A stretch of 62,477 nucleotides of DNA from Seison nebaliae (Eukaryota > Rotifera > Pararotatoria > Seisonacea > Seisonidae), in NCBI GenBank assembly GCA_023231475.1, contig JALJEE010002025.1, positions 1 through 62,477 of the forward strand, read 5' to 3'. The notes beneath the pieces are model-generated. The model saw nothing but the letters and a program-made list of their open reading frames with translations. It was not told the DNA's origin and searched no databases. Of this stretch, positions 11,955 through 24,309 are shown in pieces. Every line of letters begins with the position of its first letter. Position 1 is the first letter of the stretch. The translations under genes were made by a program, and so were the position numbers.

Positions 11955-14900
11955 ATGATCAAATGGAATAATTTACCATTTGTTGTTGTGATTCTATTAG
12001 TAAGTCTTAAAATTTTAGTAGGTGAATATTATGATGGAATTACTGATGCCATCGTCAATTGGGATAAATCTCCATTTCTCTTACAAACAACTATGTTCGA
12101 TAAATTTTTTTTAAAATTAGTTTTTTGTTAAAATGTTAATTTCTTTCACCTCTCATTAGTATGCCGAGAGATCGACGATTATGGCCGTCGCTCTGTAATG
12201 GACATGTTGGTACAGTAGTCTTCTCCGATACTGTTTTCCTCGATGGAGTTTTTAACGGACCTCGTATGTCCAATTATCGTGCACGAATCCCTTCAACTAT
12301 TGGAATTAATGTAACAATTCCCGGATCACGGAATCGACAATACTCGTTGAATGTTCGTCATGGTTCCCATTTTAACGGTTGATCTGATTCATTAGAGATT
12401 TGCTAATAGGATTTTTTGAAAAAATTGAAAAAAGTAACGATGGAGAAGTCATCCAGAAAATATTCGCACATCGTTCACGTTATGGTATTTTAGTGAATGA
12501 AGTTGAATTGAAAAGAAATGGCGATCGAACACCAGATATCGATATTAATAATACGAGAATTAATGATATGATGCAAGCGAATTTATTTTCGAAAGATATT
12601 CGTTTTGAAAAAATGATAAGGAAAAATATCGATATTCTCAATCAACCATCAGATATTATCCAAAATCTTAAAATGAAACCTGTGTGGCCAATGGTTAAAG
12701 AATATGAGTTATCCATCTTATTACGATGTTTATTAGTATAATTCTATTAATAACAGACATCATATCGGAGTAATTAGAGAATTGGAGAAGAACAGTACCG
12801 GTGATGCCGGTTACACTAAAATTCATGTTTTTTCTACACCTCTGGTATTGAAGTTGAGTTTTCCCATCGAAAAGAAATCGGTAAAGTATGTTAGACTTTT
12901 TTTTTCCCACAATACTCACAATATTTTCACTCTTTGCATTATTTGTGAGTAGCATTTTATTATGTCAGTGGGAACTGATGAAAAGCAAGCACGTGAAGAA
13001 TATTTGTCTGCGTTCAGATCGAGATATGGTTTACTTGTTGAACATGCCAATGTTAAATTTTCCATAATTAAATTGCACCATCATTAAAGTTTGTTGAAAG
13101 AATTGGGAAACGGTATGGGATCGAGGAATAGTTGGATTGAGAAATGAGAATAATGACGTCGAGTATATTGATATGATGCAGAAGATATACAAAAGTTTTT
13201 ACGCGTTATATTCCTCCGTACCGATAGAGTTCGCACAAACGTCAAATCGACTACCAAAATTTTATGGAACAGGAATTGGAAGTTTGTCATATGGAGGAGA
13301 ATGGAAATTTTTTGGTTTTGTTAAAAATGAAAATAAAGATTTGAATAAACCTTTCGGTTATTCGCGAAATGATGTATCAATGGGTGGTCACTTAACATAT
13401 CATCAAGAGATTTGGGTGGCACCAGCATTGATGCCATTCCTTCCGGAATTAGGTAAAACATTTTTAGGATCACGACTACGATCATTATCCGTCGCTCAGA
13501 TATTTGCGGCTAACAACAGTATGCGAGGTGTTCGATGGCCAGTAGAACAAGCGTTCACTGGATATGATATGTGTCCTTCTTTAGAATATAGTCAACAAGA
13601 TCATGTAACTGCCGACGTGGCTTATTTGGCACGATTATATATTCAATTGACACATGATAAGAGATGGATACAAGATACTGGCTATCAATTAGCAAGAGAT
13701 ATAGCTGATTATTATAATAGTCGTTTGACATTATCTCCAAACCAACAATATTATTGGTTGAACAATGTATTCAGTGGAACGATGATCGATGATGGTATAT
13801 TAGGTGATAATGATGCTTTCACAAATGCCATGGTAAAATTGGCTTTTCTTTTACCTAAATACTTTATTTCTATAAACGAAAAGTTTTTTTTCTTCATAAT
13901 ATCATTTCGTTATCTATCTATTAGAAAACCATATGGAGCCGAATTTATAAAACGAACGGAAGAACTTGATAAGAAAAGTCATTTGTTAGTTATTCCAACA
14001 TCTAGCGAATCTGATCAACATTTCGAATATGGCGGACAAAGTAGCGATGAGAAACCTTTCAAAACTTCCAACGTAGTTCTTATAGGATTCCCGGCTCAGA
14101 CAAATATGACCGGTCTATATCGTCGACAAGATATTGATAAGTACAGTGTTGTGATTAATAACCGTTTTGGTGGTCCATATTTCCTCCAATACGCAGCGTC
14201 AACTATCGCTTATTTGGAGACACATTCACAATCGGGCGCTAATCCTCAATTCGATAAAATGAATGAACATTTTCAAGGACCATTTAAAGTTCAGATGTTT
14301 TTTGGAAATCTATTAAATTTATTTCTCGAAAGGTATTGACGGAAAAACCTTTTGTTGGAGAATCCAATGATTGCGGACAAATTAATTATATTCCAGGTCA
14401 TGGAGCGTTTATTCAAGTTTGATCATTATAGAAATTTTCTTAACACATTTTTTCCTTTTATTTTAATCAGACAATCATGAACGGTTATGGAGGCTTAAGA
14501 TATCGAGATTTTCAGATCGACCTCCTTGAACCAACCATGTTACCTACCAGAGGATTACAACGATGGAATATTACTGGTTAGTAAATTAATTTGAACTTGA
14601 TATAATAATGAAAATGATTTGATACTTAAACATTGTAATGAAATGAGTTCTTTCGGAAGTCTTCTCCAAAAATTAATTAGTAAATTTTCAAAATTCTAAC
14701 AATTTTTCTTTTAAAGGTTTTTCTTATATGGGGAATGAATTGGATATATTTTATGAAAGTTCTGTGGTAATCGTTCACAATAAGAGACAAACTAAACAAG
14801 TAAATGATTTATATCATTTAAACGATGAAAATTCCAGAGCAAGTTTACGAATAAAATTTCCAAATAGGTTTAATTGATATATTCGTATCCTGTGATATAA

Positions 14901-15291
14901 TATGTAAACTATTAGGACGGAAGTAATCTTTTCTCATGGAATGACCATAGAATTTCCGGTGGATTATATGCCTGGTGGTCGATTCGCCCGTTTGTGGAGT
15001 ACATTATTAGGAGGTGGTGGATATGGACTGATTCCTAGAAGAAATTTGAACATGATGGGAAATGGTCCGGCTGGAAGTGAAGGATCTGGAAATAGCGTTG
15101 GCTCAGGAACATTTCTCAGATTACTTAATGGCAGACAATACGAAAAACGATGTATTGCTCAATTATATGCGGAAGTTCATAGGAAGCGAATACAACCCTG
15201 TCAATGGAGTTTTGCCAGTAATTTTCGTATGTCTCTTCCACTAACTATTCTCATAATGGTCAGTGGAATAATATTTCAACGACTTAATTGA
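11955..15291 (+). CDS. PGGHG: GH65 glucosidase, collagen glucosylgalactosylhydroxylysine type, GPI-anchored
   Basis: Eleven exons (11955-12094, 12160-12362, 12410-12727, 12771-12880, 12953-13051, 13101-13882, 13925-14288, 14333-14416, 14471-14576, 14717-14867, 14916-15291) give 910 residues in perfect phase. The third intron is the least certain. The protein starts with a signal peptide and ends with a hydrophobic tail like a GPI signal. PGGHG removes glucose from the Glc-Gal-hydroxylysine unit of collagens. Matching segments are LWPSLCNGHVGTVVF (N-domain), GGHLTYHQEIW, RWPVEQAFTGYDMCPS, DVAYLARLY and GHGAFIQTIMNGYGGL. The general-acid region, normally P-D-E-Y/F-H before NNxxYTN, reads MIDDGILGDNDAFTN, so the Glu aligns with Asp. 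The usual WD of HxFWDxxxW is YH. The second acidic site (KVLTE) is kept. Activity is therefore doubtful. Confidence 0.87.
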
Positions 15292-15387
15292 ATAATTAAG
15301 GAAAGTTTTGTAAAATTTGTAAATAAATTAAGATAGAATAAAATCGATTTCATTTTTTAGAAAAACTAAAATAATTTTAGTGTTTTT

Positions 15388-15927
15388 TTAATAAATATTG
15401 TTGAATAAGTAGTAGCCGATAGATAGTAAAGTTACCACAATTACAGGAATAGAATTGATATGCCGAGTTGCAGAATTACAATAATCTTTATTGTTACAAC
15501 AAAGGAGTTCGATTGCTGTTGATCCAGGTATCGTTTGGTTTTTTTGGATACAATGTGGAGAACACGAACGACGTACTTCCTTTACAGCTCCATAGTAATT
15601 CCCGGCTCGAACGATTGTTTTCTTTAAGAAATGAGGTTGAATGACAGTTATATGTTGGAAAGAATATTAACGCTACAAAATCCACTGCATTGTGTAACGG
15701 ATACTCCCAATTCAGCAGCACGATCAATATTTTTTCTTGACATGGTTAAATTAACCGTGCAACCAACACTCAATGAACTTTCACATTCTACGCATTTAAT
15801 CGAATACGTTGAATAGAATTGACTAACTGAAATTATTCAATGATAATGAATGAAAGGAATTGAAGAAATCAATAACTAAACTTAAGAAAATGGAAATTGC
15901 AAATATTTTCATGATGAAACAATTCAT
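15388..15927 (-). CDS. Ly6/uPAR three-finger protein, GPI-anchored
   Basis: Three exons: about 15927-15882, then about 15828-15677, then about 15626-15388. A signal peptide (MNCFIMKIFAISIFL) precedes the mature Ly6 domain. That domain shows the family cysteine pattern IKCVEC...GC...TQCSGFC...RRSCSPHC...LLCCNNKDYCN, closing with the CC-x4-CN hallmark. A hydrophobic C-terminus (SIPVIVVTLLSIGYYLF) is the likely GPI signal. Ly6 proteins of invertebrates act outside cells, for example on ion channels or septate junctions; the role here is unknown. The 50-base second intron is placed exactly where the two frames join in phase. The gene runs tail-to-tail with the GH65 gene, with only about 100 bases between stops. 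Confidence 0.83.
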
Positions 15928-16446
15928 TTTATTTGATGAACGAATTGAACAAAAATATGACAATTGACAACAGAAAGATAAAACGATTTTGTTTTGTGAA
16001 AGAAGAATCTACAACTTCTTTTTCTTCTTCTTGAAATACCGTACAAATTGGAATTACAGTAAATAATACAATTTTTATCATGTTCATACTTAATACGTAA
16101 GTCAATAAGAAGAAGGACGTCACAATCGATCTGAAACGTGTTAAGCGAATAGTTTTTTTTCTTTATTCAACCAAAATTTTCATTATTATTATTGTGAAAA
16201 ATTCATAATCATCATCATATTATTATTATTGTTGTTATTATTATTATTATCGTTATCAATTAACTTATAAATGATTGAGTAAATAATTAATGAGAAATCA
16301 AGAAACGATTTCATTCAACTGTTTGGGGTGAGATGTGTATGTAAATGGTGTCCATTGGAGTTTATATGGTAATAGGACATGTGATATGATGGTGATGAAA
16401 GAAGAAAGAAAATGGAAATTTACAACAACCAAGGAAAGAAATTTTA
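15928..16446. other. intergenic with ATT/ATC-rich simple repeat
   Basis: Upstream of the Ly6 gene and downstream of the globin gene. It includes the trinucleotide-rich run at 16182-16252. No gene seen. Confidence 0.45.
16182..16252. repeat. imperfect ATT/ATC trinucleotide repeat
   Basis: Two runs of ATT and ATC units separated by a short unrelated stretch. Simple-sequence DNA. Confidence 0.8.
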
Positions 16447-17378
16447 TTAAGTTAATGGTATTGAGACGCCATCTTTCAATCCCAAAATAATATAATCGAT
16501 CAATTTGTTGTAGACGTTCTCGATATTAGTTGTAAAGCGATCGTCTAATATTTTTTGTATTGTTTCCATGAAAGGTTTTTTTAACTTCTAACACCCAAGT
16601 TAATTAGAATGATTTCAATGAATTTTAACAAAAATCTAACATCAAAAAATTCTGGTACGATTTTATGATCTCGATGATATGCACCAAGTTGGACGAGAAA
16701 CAGATAAGAATCGATTTTGTGCAATTTCATAATTGACTACAAATAAAATTTTGTATTAAAATTTCTTCGTCATTCAAATTTAACCATGTCGATAGCGGCT
16801 GTAATCAAATTCGAATGTTTAATGAAGACGGGTTGCTTGAACAATTCTTCAGGTTTTATTTGACGGAATTTGTTAAAGAAAGATTGATAATGAGCATTGG
16901 CAGAAAATAATCTAAAATTTCAGTAAAATATTTTATAATATAGAGGAAATGATGAACTTTGCAAAGAATAAAATGGCTGTTGTGGAGAATTCTCTTCGAA
17001 TTCCTTTCCATGAGACTCGTAAACTATACCGTTGTTTATATGTCGTTTGTGTCATTTGATCGACGATTGTTAAATCAGCTAACGGTTCTTCGCAACGCTG
17101 CAAATCCAGATCAGCGTCATCTTTATCGTCTAACTTCCTGAAATGAATGTATGGGAGTAGATGAGAAATAAATTCAACTTGAGCCAGATGGCGCATGATT
17201 CGATGATATTGTCATATTTTGGGTAAAATTTCATAGCGAAGGCTTTCTTCTCAGCGAGAGCCATACGCATAATCTTTTCATCTTCACTCATTTCTGGAGT
17301 GGTTTTTGCAGAGATTTTTTGTTTTCCATTTGATCCTTCCTTCTCTGCTGTAGTAAAACAGAGAAGTCTCATTCTCAT
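16447..17378 (-). CDS. globin with N-terminal extension
   Basis: Five exons (17378-17179, 17137-16958, 16911-16785, 16736-16641, 16587-16447) give 247 residues in phase, with introns of 41-53 bases. The globin fold begins near residue 104 (SLRVSWKGI, helix A). Phe138/Phe142 fit position CD1, His159 (IKHSNL) fits distal E7, and His190 (VQLGAYHRDH) is the proximal F8. The last exon forms helices G-H. Both heme histidines are present, so it should bind heme. About 100 charged residues precede the fold, and the first exon begins MRMRLLCFTT without a clear signal peptide. Such extended globins are common in invertebrates and often act in sensing or redox rather than oxygen transport. Which subtype is unclear. 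Confidence 0.87.
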
Positions 17379-18100
17379 TCCGTATTGGAAGAAGATAATT
17401 CGAAGGAAGAATGGTTATATTACAAAATTTCGTTTTGTCGATGATAAATAAATCTTTATTGTATGTCGTCATCAAAAGAAGAAAGGAATAACGATAATAG
17501 GAGAATATAATAGAATTTGATAAACACATCCATTTACGTCTTGTCTCTACACAATTCTAATCGAGACATATTATTCATATTCATGAAATCAATCAAAATT
17601 ATCTCTCATAAATTCCGGTTAGTTTCGAATTGCATAAATAATTCCTATGATCTGTTATCTACATCTGGACACATCGATACTCTATCATATTAGAGTATAG
17701 TGAAAGGAATAATATAATTTTACAAGATTCTTCATATAATTTTACGATATCATCTTTTCTTCCACATAATTTCCTGTATAACGAAAAGCAGTAGTCTGAC
17801 AGAAAGGAAAGATTAATTTCTCATTCCTTAACCAAACAACAACAGTTCGCCAATTGCGCATATGTATAGTTCTTGCGCGAAATGCGAATTATGAACTTAA
17901 TTGCCATTCTTTTATTAGAAGAGCGAAATGTTTATAGTTTACAAGTAGAGAAGAATATTATGGAGAATATGATATAGAATAGATAATTTTTTCTATTATC
18001 ACATACGAGTGACATTGAACAATGCAACTTAAGAAGAAGATCAACGATATGAAATAATTATATCTAAACTCTTCGTCAAACATGAATGGTTCTTCCCATC

Positions 18101-18119
18101 GATGATGATGATGATGATC
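18101..18119. repeat. GAT trinucleotide run
   Basis: Six consecutive GAT units. On the minus strand they would read as a His run in an open frame of unknown status. Confidence 0.7.
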
Positions 18120-18393
18120 AGGCGAAAATAATGTAAGTGTTAATATGTTGGATGACGATCTAACTTGTTCTCTAATAATCGTCGCTAACATTTTTCATAA
18201 ATTTCTTTCTTTTTTCTTCGTAAAACTTATTATATTATAACATAGTTTTGTTGTATCATTCTCTTCTTTTCCACATGTATCGAATAATGTCCATTATAAT
18301 GATGATATAACTGATGTCTACGCGTGCTAATCTGATGTTGTTGATGATAATACAATTTAAAAATAATGGAGGAAACGAAATTTTATAACTCAC

Positions 18394-18541
18394 CACGTTC
18401 CATTCCACTATTTTCCAGTCGATAGATGCGCATCAGAATGGGATGTGTGCTCATATGCATTTGTTTAATTGGATGGAGGAGAAGAAAGAACAGAGAATTA
18501 CCATGAACTATTCTCCAAAACCGATATTCCGTCGAATATTC
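18394..18541 (-). CDS. possible isolated coding exon
   Basis: About 49 codons are open, bounded by an acceptor (GGAATCAG) and a textbook donor (GTGAGT). The GC content is higher than the surroundings, and a mix of residues (HPILMRIYRLENSGMERG) looks protein-like. No flanking exon joins convincingly. The family is unknown. It may belong to a gene covering 17.9-19.2 kb on this strand. Confidence 0.2.
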
Positions 18542-21144
18542 CTGATTCCCCCAACCTGTTCACTAACTCAAAGACTGTTTCTCATAAAATGTACATCAAT
18601 AGTTGAATGGAACTGAGTATTATAAATGATGGAGTGAAATCATTGACCCTTCTAATGAAAAGAAGAATTGTAATCATATCAATGATTTCAATGTTCTGAT
18701 TTATATTCCACTTACACATGACAGAGTATGTGTCATGCAAAATTATGATATTTTTCAATTTATTTATTCGTTTAATTATCTTCACACCACCATGACAGTA
18801 TCGAGGAACGATTTAACTAGATAAAGCGTTGCTCATAAAATAATGTTATTAATTAATTTTTCAACTTCATCAATTTTCATCAAATTTAATTAATAATGGG
18901 AAACATTTCTCATAAGATATATCATACTATACGATATATGATAACACCCCAAAATTATTATAAAACATTGATTATATTGATTTAGCATGAATAAAATCCG
19001 ATTTTACATTTATCTCAAGAAAATTATATTCCTAAACGATGGTTTCCCCTATATTCTTCTTCCTTTCCCATCCACCAAATAAGAATTGTCTTATTTGTTC
19101 AATTCCTGTCGGGTCGGGAATGAGGATAATAAAATATCGTTAAATTCCACCACTGCCTCCGTAGAGTTATTGGAAGGGAAAGAAAATGAAAAAGAAAAGA
19201 CTTGCGCCTTAAAATGTAGAACGAAAGAATGATTATGATATATGAAGAAGAACGATAGAAGAAGGAAATTATTTTGTAGAGTTCAGAAAAGAATTCCCTT
19301 AATTCTTCGGAATGTATACACTGTCATGTCCTACCAGTCTTACTACTTACGTTCGTCTAATTGTTCATCAAAACACTTGTCTCCTTCCAAATTTAATGTT
19401 CCGTCCTTCTCTTATGAGTTATGTGTATAAGTTGATTTAATAAATCAATTAGAAACAATGAATAATGGGGAAATATTCCTGATTCAACAATGTACACTAC
19501 AAGCCATAGGATTGCAGCCAGGTTGAAGGCATAACATAAACCTTCCAAAATATATGTGGATCGCATATGAAAGAATAATTTTCGGTAATGAAATTTTAGT
19601 GCATGCAGATTATGCATTCAAAATATTTTTCTTTTACATATTCACGAAAACTGTTTCGGTTGCCCTAGGAACTATTTTTATTTTCAACTACTAACTTTTT
19701 TCAATAACTTTTTCCAATTTAAGAAAAATATTTTCTTTCATCTCGTTAACAAATGCACTATTAATTATTCTTTATGTCTAGGATAATTTAATAAAAGGAA
19801 TTCGAAGTATCGGCAACCTTCTCAGTTTTCATCCAAATATGTCTGCACTCCAACCACCTCCGGTCTTATGTATCAGTCAAATAACTTCTTCAATTTATAT
19901 TATTCGATGCTAATCTTCGATTTACTCCTACCAGACTTCGCGTTTTCTCCTCTCTCACATCCTCTCACACATCTCCTTTTAGAATTTTAGACTTTTTATA
20001 AATTCAATCAAAATTATTATATTTACTTGATCATTATTCTTCAATTGCATCTAAACTTCAATTTCGTTAACAAGTTCCTCGTTAAAGATTTATTAACATT
20101 ATACAGAAAGTTTTTAGTACCACTAACAGTTAATATGAAAGAAATATCTAACAGTTATGAACAGTGAATTCATTGGTCATAATATACTCATGTCTAACGA
20201 TTTGACTTAAAATTACATGACGATCGTAAAAGTTTTGAACGAAAATTATAAATCAAAAATTTTTGTAGATTTCAATAGTTAATGACATAAATACACAACG
20301 TCCAACATTCTTTTATTTGGATAACATGATGATACTCAAAAAAACAGCGAACTATCGGAAGATGTTCAATTACTAATAGAATGATACATCGCCAGAGAGT
20401 CTGATGTTAAGAACAAAAATGTAGGAGAATCTAGTAGGTAATTTAGAAAGTTACCTTTCGTTTGTTATTTATATAATTTGTAAGATTCAATTGAAAATAT
20501 TTCTTTTGCAAATTTGTTACCTTATTTGTCAATAGGAAAATATTATTGAATTAGACTTATTTTTATCAACAAAAGAGATTTATTTGTGTAGATCTAGTGC
20601 AAAGCGAGAAGTCGTTCAATTTTAAAGAGGCGTCGAGAGTCGACAAAGAAGGAGGAAAAGTAGGAAATGAATGGGAAGTAGAAAGTGAGTTGTCATCAAT
20701 TTCGAAAAATATTTCGTCTTCTTTGAAATTACTTGGCATTTATTCAATGGAATAAATTAAAGTTAATTTATAATAAGTTAATATTTATGAACCTTAATTC
20801 GATCATTCTTCTCAATTTCGACATTATTTCGGAAAGTGATCCTCATTCATTATTCATCATAAAATCATCATATCCCTAATCGATAAATTAATGAGTTAAC
20901 ATTCCCAAGAGCACGAATGGAAATCTTTCTTAAATGTCCAATGAACAAGTTATTCAACAGAGACTTGGTAGCCTAATGTTTCAGATTAGAAATCTTTTTA
21001 AAATACCGTTCTAGAGAAGGTCGTTCTAATGGAACTGGACTACGCACAATGATAATGGCTTTAAGTAAAATAATAAATTCCAATGGCATTATAATCAAAT
21101 ATCATTAATGTTAATGTTTATTCACATAAGATTAGAAAATAATA

Positions 21145-21628
21145 TTAATATTTCAAAAGATACATGTTTAATTTCCGATCTTCTAACACACAACAAATGA
21201 TTTGAAAAGGATGAGAATGAACAAGAGATTGAGTTTCAGTTAATTCCATAAGTAATATTCTATGATTGGTGATCTCTTCATTAATTTCTGACATCGAAAC
21301 TAAACGAAACATCTGATGTCGGGCTGCTGAAAAATTCACAATTGGTCTATAAAAATATTGAAAGAGGAAATATATTATGATAATATTAATCAAAAAACTT
21401 TTACGTTACTATTAATTTTTCAATCTCATTCTTAATACGATAACATAATGAAATATCAGGTAAGGGAGAAAATGAAGGAAAAAAATATCAGTGGAAATTT
21501 ACCTGGAAATTTAATGAACTGAGACGTCTAACAAATTTGAAAGAAGAAAAAATGTTAATTAAAATTGAAAATAACCATCCTACCTCTTTCGATATCATAT
21601 AGTAAATTGCTGATAGTACAAGAAACAT
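21145..21628 (-). CDS. possible small secreted protein
   Basis: A start at 21628 opens with a signal-like stretch (MFLVLSAIYYMISKE) and a GTAGG donor. A second block ending at 21145, after the acceptor TTTTTATAG, encodes about 70 residues with a mixed hydrophilic composition (FSAARHQMFRLVSMSEINEE) and a single CC pair. Joining the two needs a very small middle exon, and the phases fit only with one choice of donor. No homology is recognised. It may alternatively be part of the tail of the ADAM-like gene upstream. Confidence 0.22.
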
Positions 21629-22756
21629 GGAAGAAGGAAAGATGAAAAATTTAGATATCTATAGACGAATTCCATTAATCATCCGTTTGAAACATCATAT
21701 TATCGGTAATTCCCTTTCTCCTACAACATATTTCGATAACATCTCCATTCTTGTTAGAAGGTCATCGAACACTTTCAGGTGGATGAACAAGAATATTTCC
21801 ATAGTCAATGTTGATTATCGATAAAGAAAAAATAACTAAAAAATGAATGCAACAGAACAATTTCAAATATGAAAGTAATTCATGAGAAATTATCATAGTT
21901 CTTATTTATAGTTTCTTCACTTAATGAGCATAATTTTCTATCGAAACCTTTCTAATCGACTAATTCAAATGATAATTTAGACAACAATAGTCGTAACATT
22001 TTTTATACCTCGTCTCACAGAAGAAAGTGCAGTAATAAAAGTCGTTCTTTAATAAGAGGCTAGTTAACGATTACTATTGTTTTTACAACAAATAAAGAGA
22101 AAAAATCGTAAGAATATTCCTAAGTCATTTTATAGTTTTTTTTAAAATTTTTTATACACACAAAATTGTTGAGCTTGGTTGGAAATAATTTTTTCATTAA
22201 TAAAAAGGAAACCTTTATTTATTAAATTTTTAATTTGTTCTGAAAGAAAAATGATTATATCACAATTATTCTCTTCGGGTGATTCATACATAAAAAATAA
22301 ATTTATTACCTAAATACTTACCCAATATTTGTTGTTCGAAAACAACCAATTTTTCTGTTTATTATTTTCTAAGGAAATCGACGAATCGACATAAAACTAT
22401 ACAACTTTGGGTAACTAATTTCGGATTATGCTGAAAACGAAACCTTAAAATGAATCTAAATCAAGAATTAGCGGGGAAGTATCAGAAAAATTAGACTTCT
22501 AATCAAAATTAATATGATAAATTATATCATTACATAATATTTATTATCATCTTCTTCCTCTAAAACCAGTGATGGAAGCAGCAGTGAGTAAAATGACTTG
22601 TAATATGTTTTATGAATATTTATCCGGTTAATGAATGATATTCATAATTTAGGTGATACTCTCGAACTTTCGAAACTGTAGTGGACGCATATGGTTTGAT
22701 ATTATATTTTATAATTTATTATATTTATATATTTCTTCACACTTAACTATACAGGT

Positions 22757-22803
22757 GTATGTCCCCCATAGTACAGGTATTGTTAGAGGTATGTCCCCCA
22801 TAG
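22757..22803. repeat. short direct repeat GTATGTCCCCCATAG x2
   Basis: The same 15 bases occur at 22757-22771 and 22789-22803, separated by 17 bases. The run of five C is striking in this AT-rich setting. It could be a protein-binding site or a remnant of a small duplication. Confidence 0.7.
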
Positions 22804-23403
22804 GTCAGTCAGAAGAAACGTAAAAAAATTGAAATGATTCGAGCTTCGAATCCGCTATAAGAGGAAAGTTTTTATCGAACATGCGAAGATAGGGAAGTAA
22901 CCAAATACGTCCTTATCGGAAAAGAGATAGAAAGATTTATTTATTTATAAACGAAATATTACAGTATGCAAAAAATACCACTTTTTACTTTACAGACAAA
23001 AGACTGGAAAAAGTGAAATTGAAAAATAGAAAAAAGAATGATATAATAGTATCTGATACTACGTGTATCATCAGTGATTACATTACATGTATATCGTTAG
23101 TGTGTCTATAAATAACTGTTAGTATTTCGATTTGGAAACGGAACTTTCGCACAGAGGAATTGAATGTATCTGGTTGAAATTATCTGCTAGACATTAATTC
23201 AATAAAACGTCAGATTTTTTTGAATTTTAAAACTATTTTAAATGATCTTCTGATTTCTTATTACTATGCCTTGTTAAATGTTCGATACGTTATTCTGACT
23301 TTTCATGAAATCATCGTAAATGAAAAGTTACAATTTCTAAATCGAAAATAAATTGACGATAAAAAAGAAGAAATGTGATTTATTGAGAAGAAATAATCAT
23401 TAC

Positions 23404-23517
23404 GATATTTCTGTCGTTTTTTAATATATCTCTCAGAAATAAGATTTTTCAGTGAAATTACTAGTCTTTTTCTTGGTGACTGTGTTTCTTTCGGCGATTG
23501 AATCATACTTTGTCGTG
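23404..23517 (-). CDS. possible coding exon, basic
   Basis: An open block of about 38 codons lies between an acceptor (CCGTTTTCAG) and a donor (GTAATG). It encodes a Lys/Arg/Ser-rich segment with SPKE and SPRKR motifs, suggestive of a cytoplasmic tail. It sits 0.8 kb downstream of the membrane exon of the ADAM-like gene on the same strand and might be one of its tail exons, but I could not match the phase. Confidence 0.22.
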
Positions 23518-24309
23518 CTGAAAACGGTAATACTAAAATTAAAGAAATAATATAATGAGCGTCATTCCTGTTGAGAATTTGACAAAATTAAATTACATGT
23601 CCTAAAATCAAGTGCATTTCATTAGAAATTAGATGATTTCGTTTAAAATTATATACTTCTTGATGATGGTCAGACAACTGGTAAAATAATAAATAAAATG
23701 ATTTTAGAATATATTTATATGATATTTCAGACTCATATTTTGAGTTTGCTGGTCCTTCGACAATATTAATGATGGTATGGGACTATTTGTGCATTTTGTT
23801 GATTATGTTTGAATATGTATTAGTATTGAAAGTTAAATTGGTGAATTGTGTGAATGTAAAATTTCGGGGAATATTTGCATTGAAATGAATTGGAATAAAA
23901 TAGCATCATGGGAAATTTGGAACGAATAGCATGACTAAACCAGAAAATAGAAGAGGAATGATATCGATTGAAATAATTGGAAAGAACTTCCACATTGGTT
24001 TAATATCGCCATCAATTATGATAAATGACTAGAGTAGAAAGTCAAAAAAATTTTGGTTGACGTCGTCACTTATTCAAAGATATTACATTAAAATAAATTT
24101 AGAATTAATTTCGTTGAAGACGTATGAATATGTTATGGGAGAAATTTCCCTTGTGCAACATACTGAAGATTATTGCACAATTTTTCGTGCGTAGTCGACA
24201 GACGGAATGACATTGTTCACATGAATGGTATGTGAATGAGAAAGAAAGAATAAATCATCTGAGATGTTGGATGAGATGGTGTTGGAGAAAGGAAGAATGA
24301 GAAGGTAAA

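Larger units (their letters stand above)
17379..21144. other. gene-poor region
   Basis: No gene could be assembled over almost 4 kb. Two short stretches look more coding-like than the rest: the minus-strand block at 18394-18541 listed separately, and a minus-strand block near 19022-19137 with an open frame (FLFGGWERKKN). These may be scattered exons of one intron-rich gene. Confidence 0.35.

Noticed and set aside
20590..20754. Plus-strand block with a TCTAG acceptor and GTGAGT donor encoding a charged peptide.
   Set aside because: No partner exon and no homology; composition alone is not enough.
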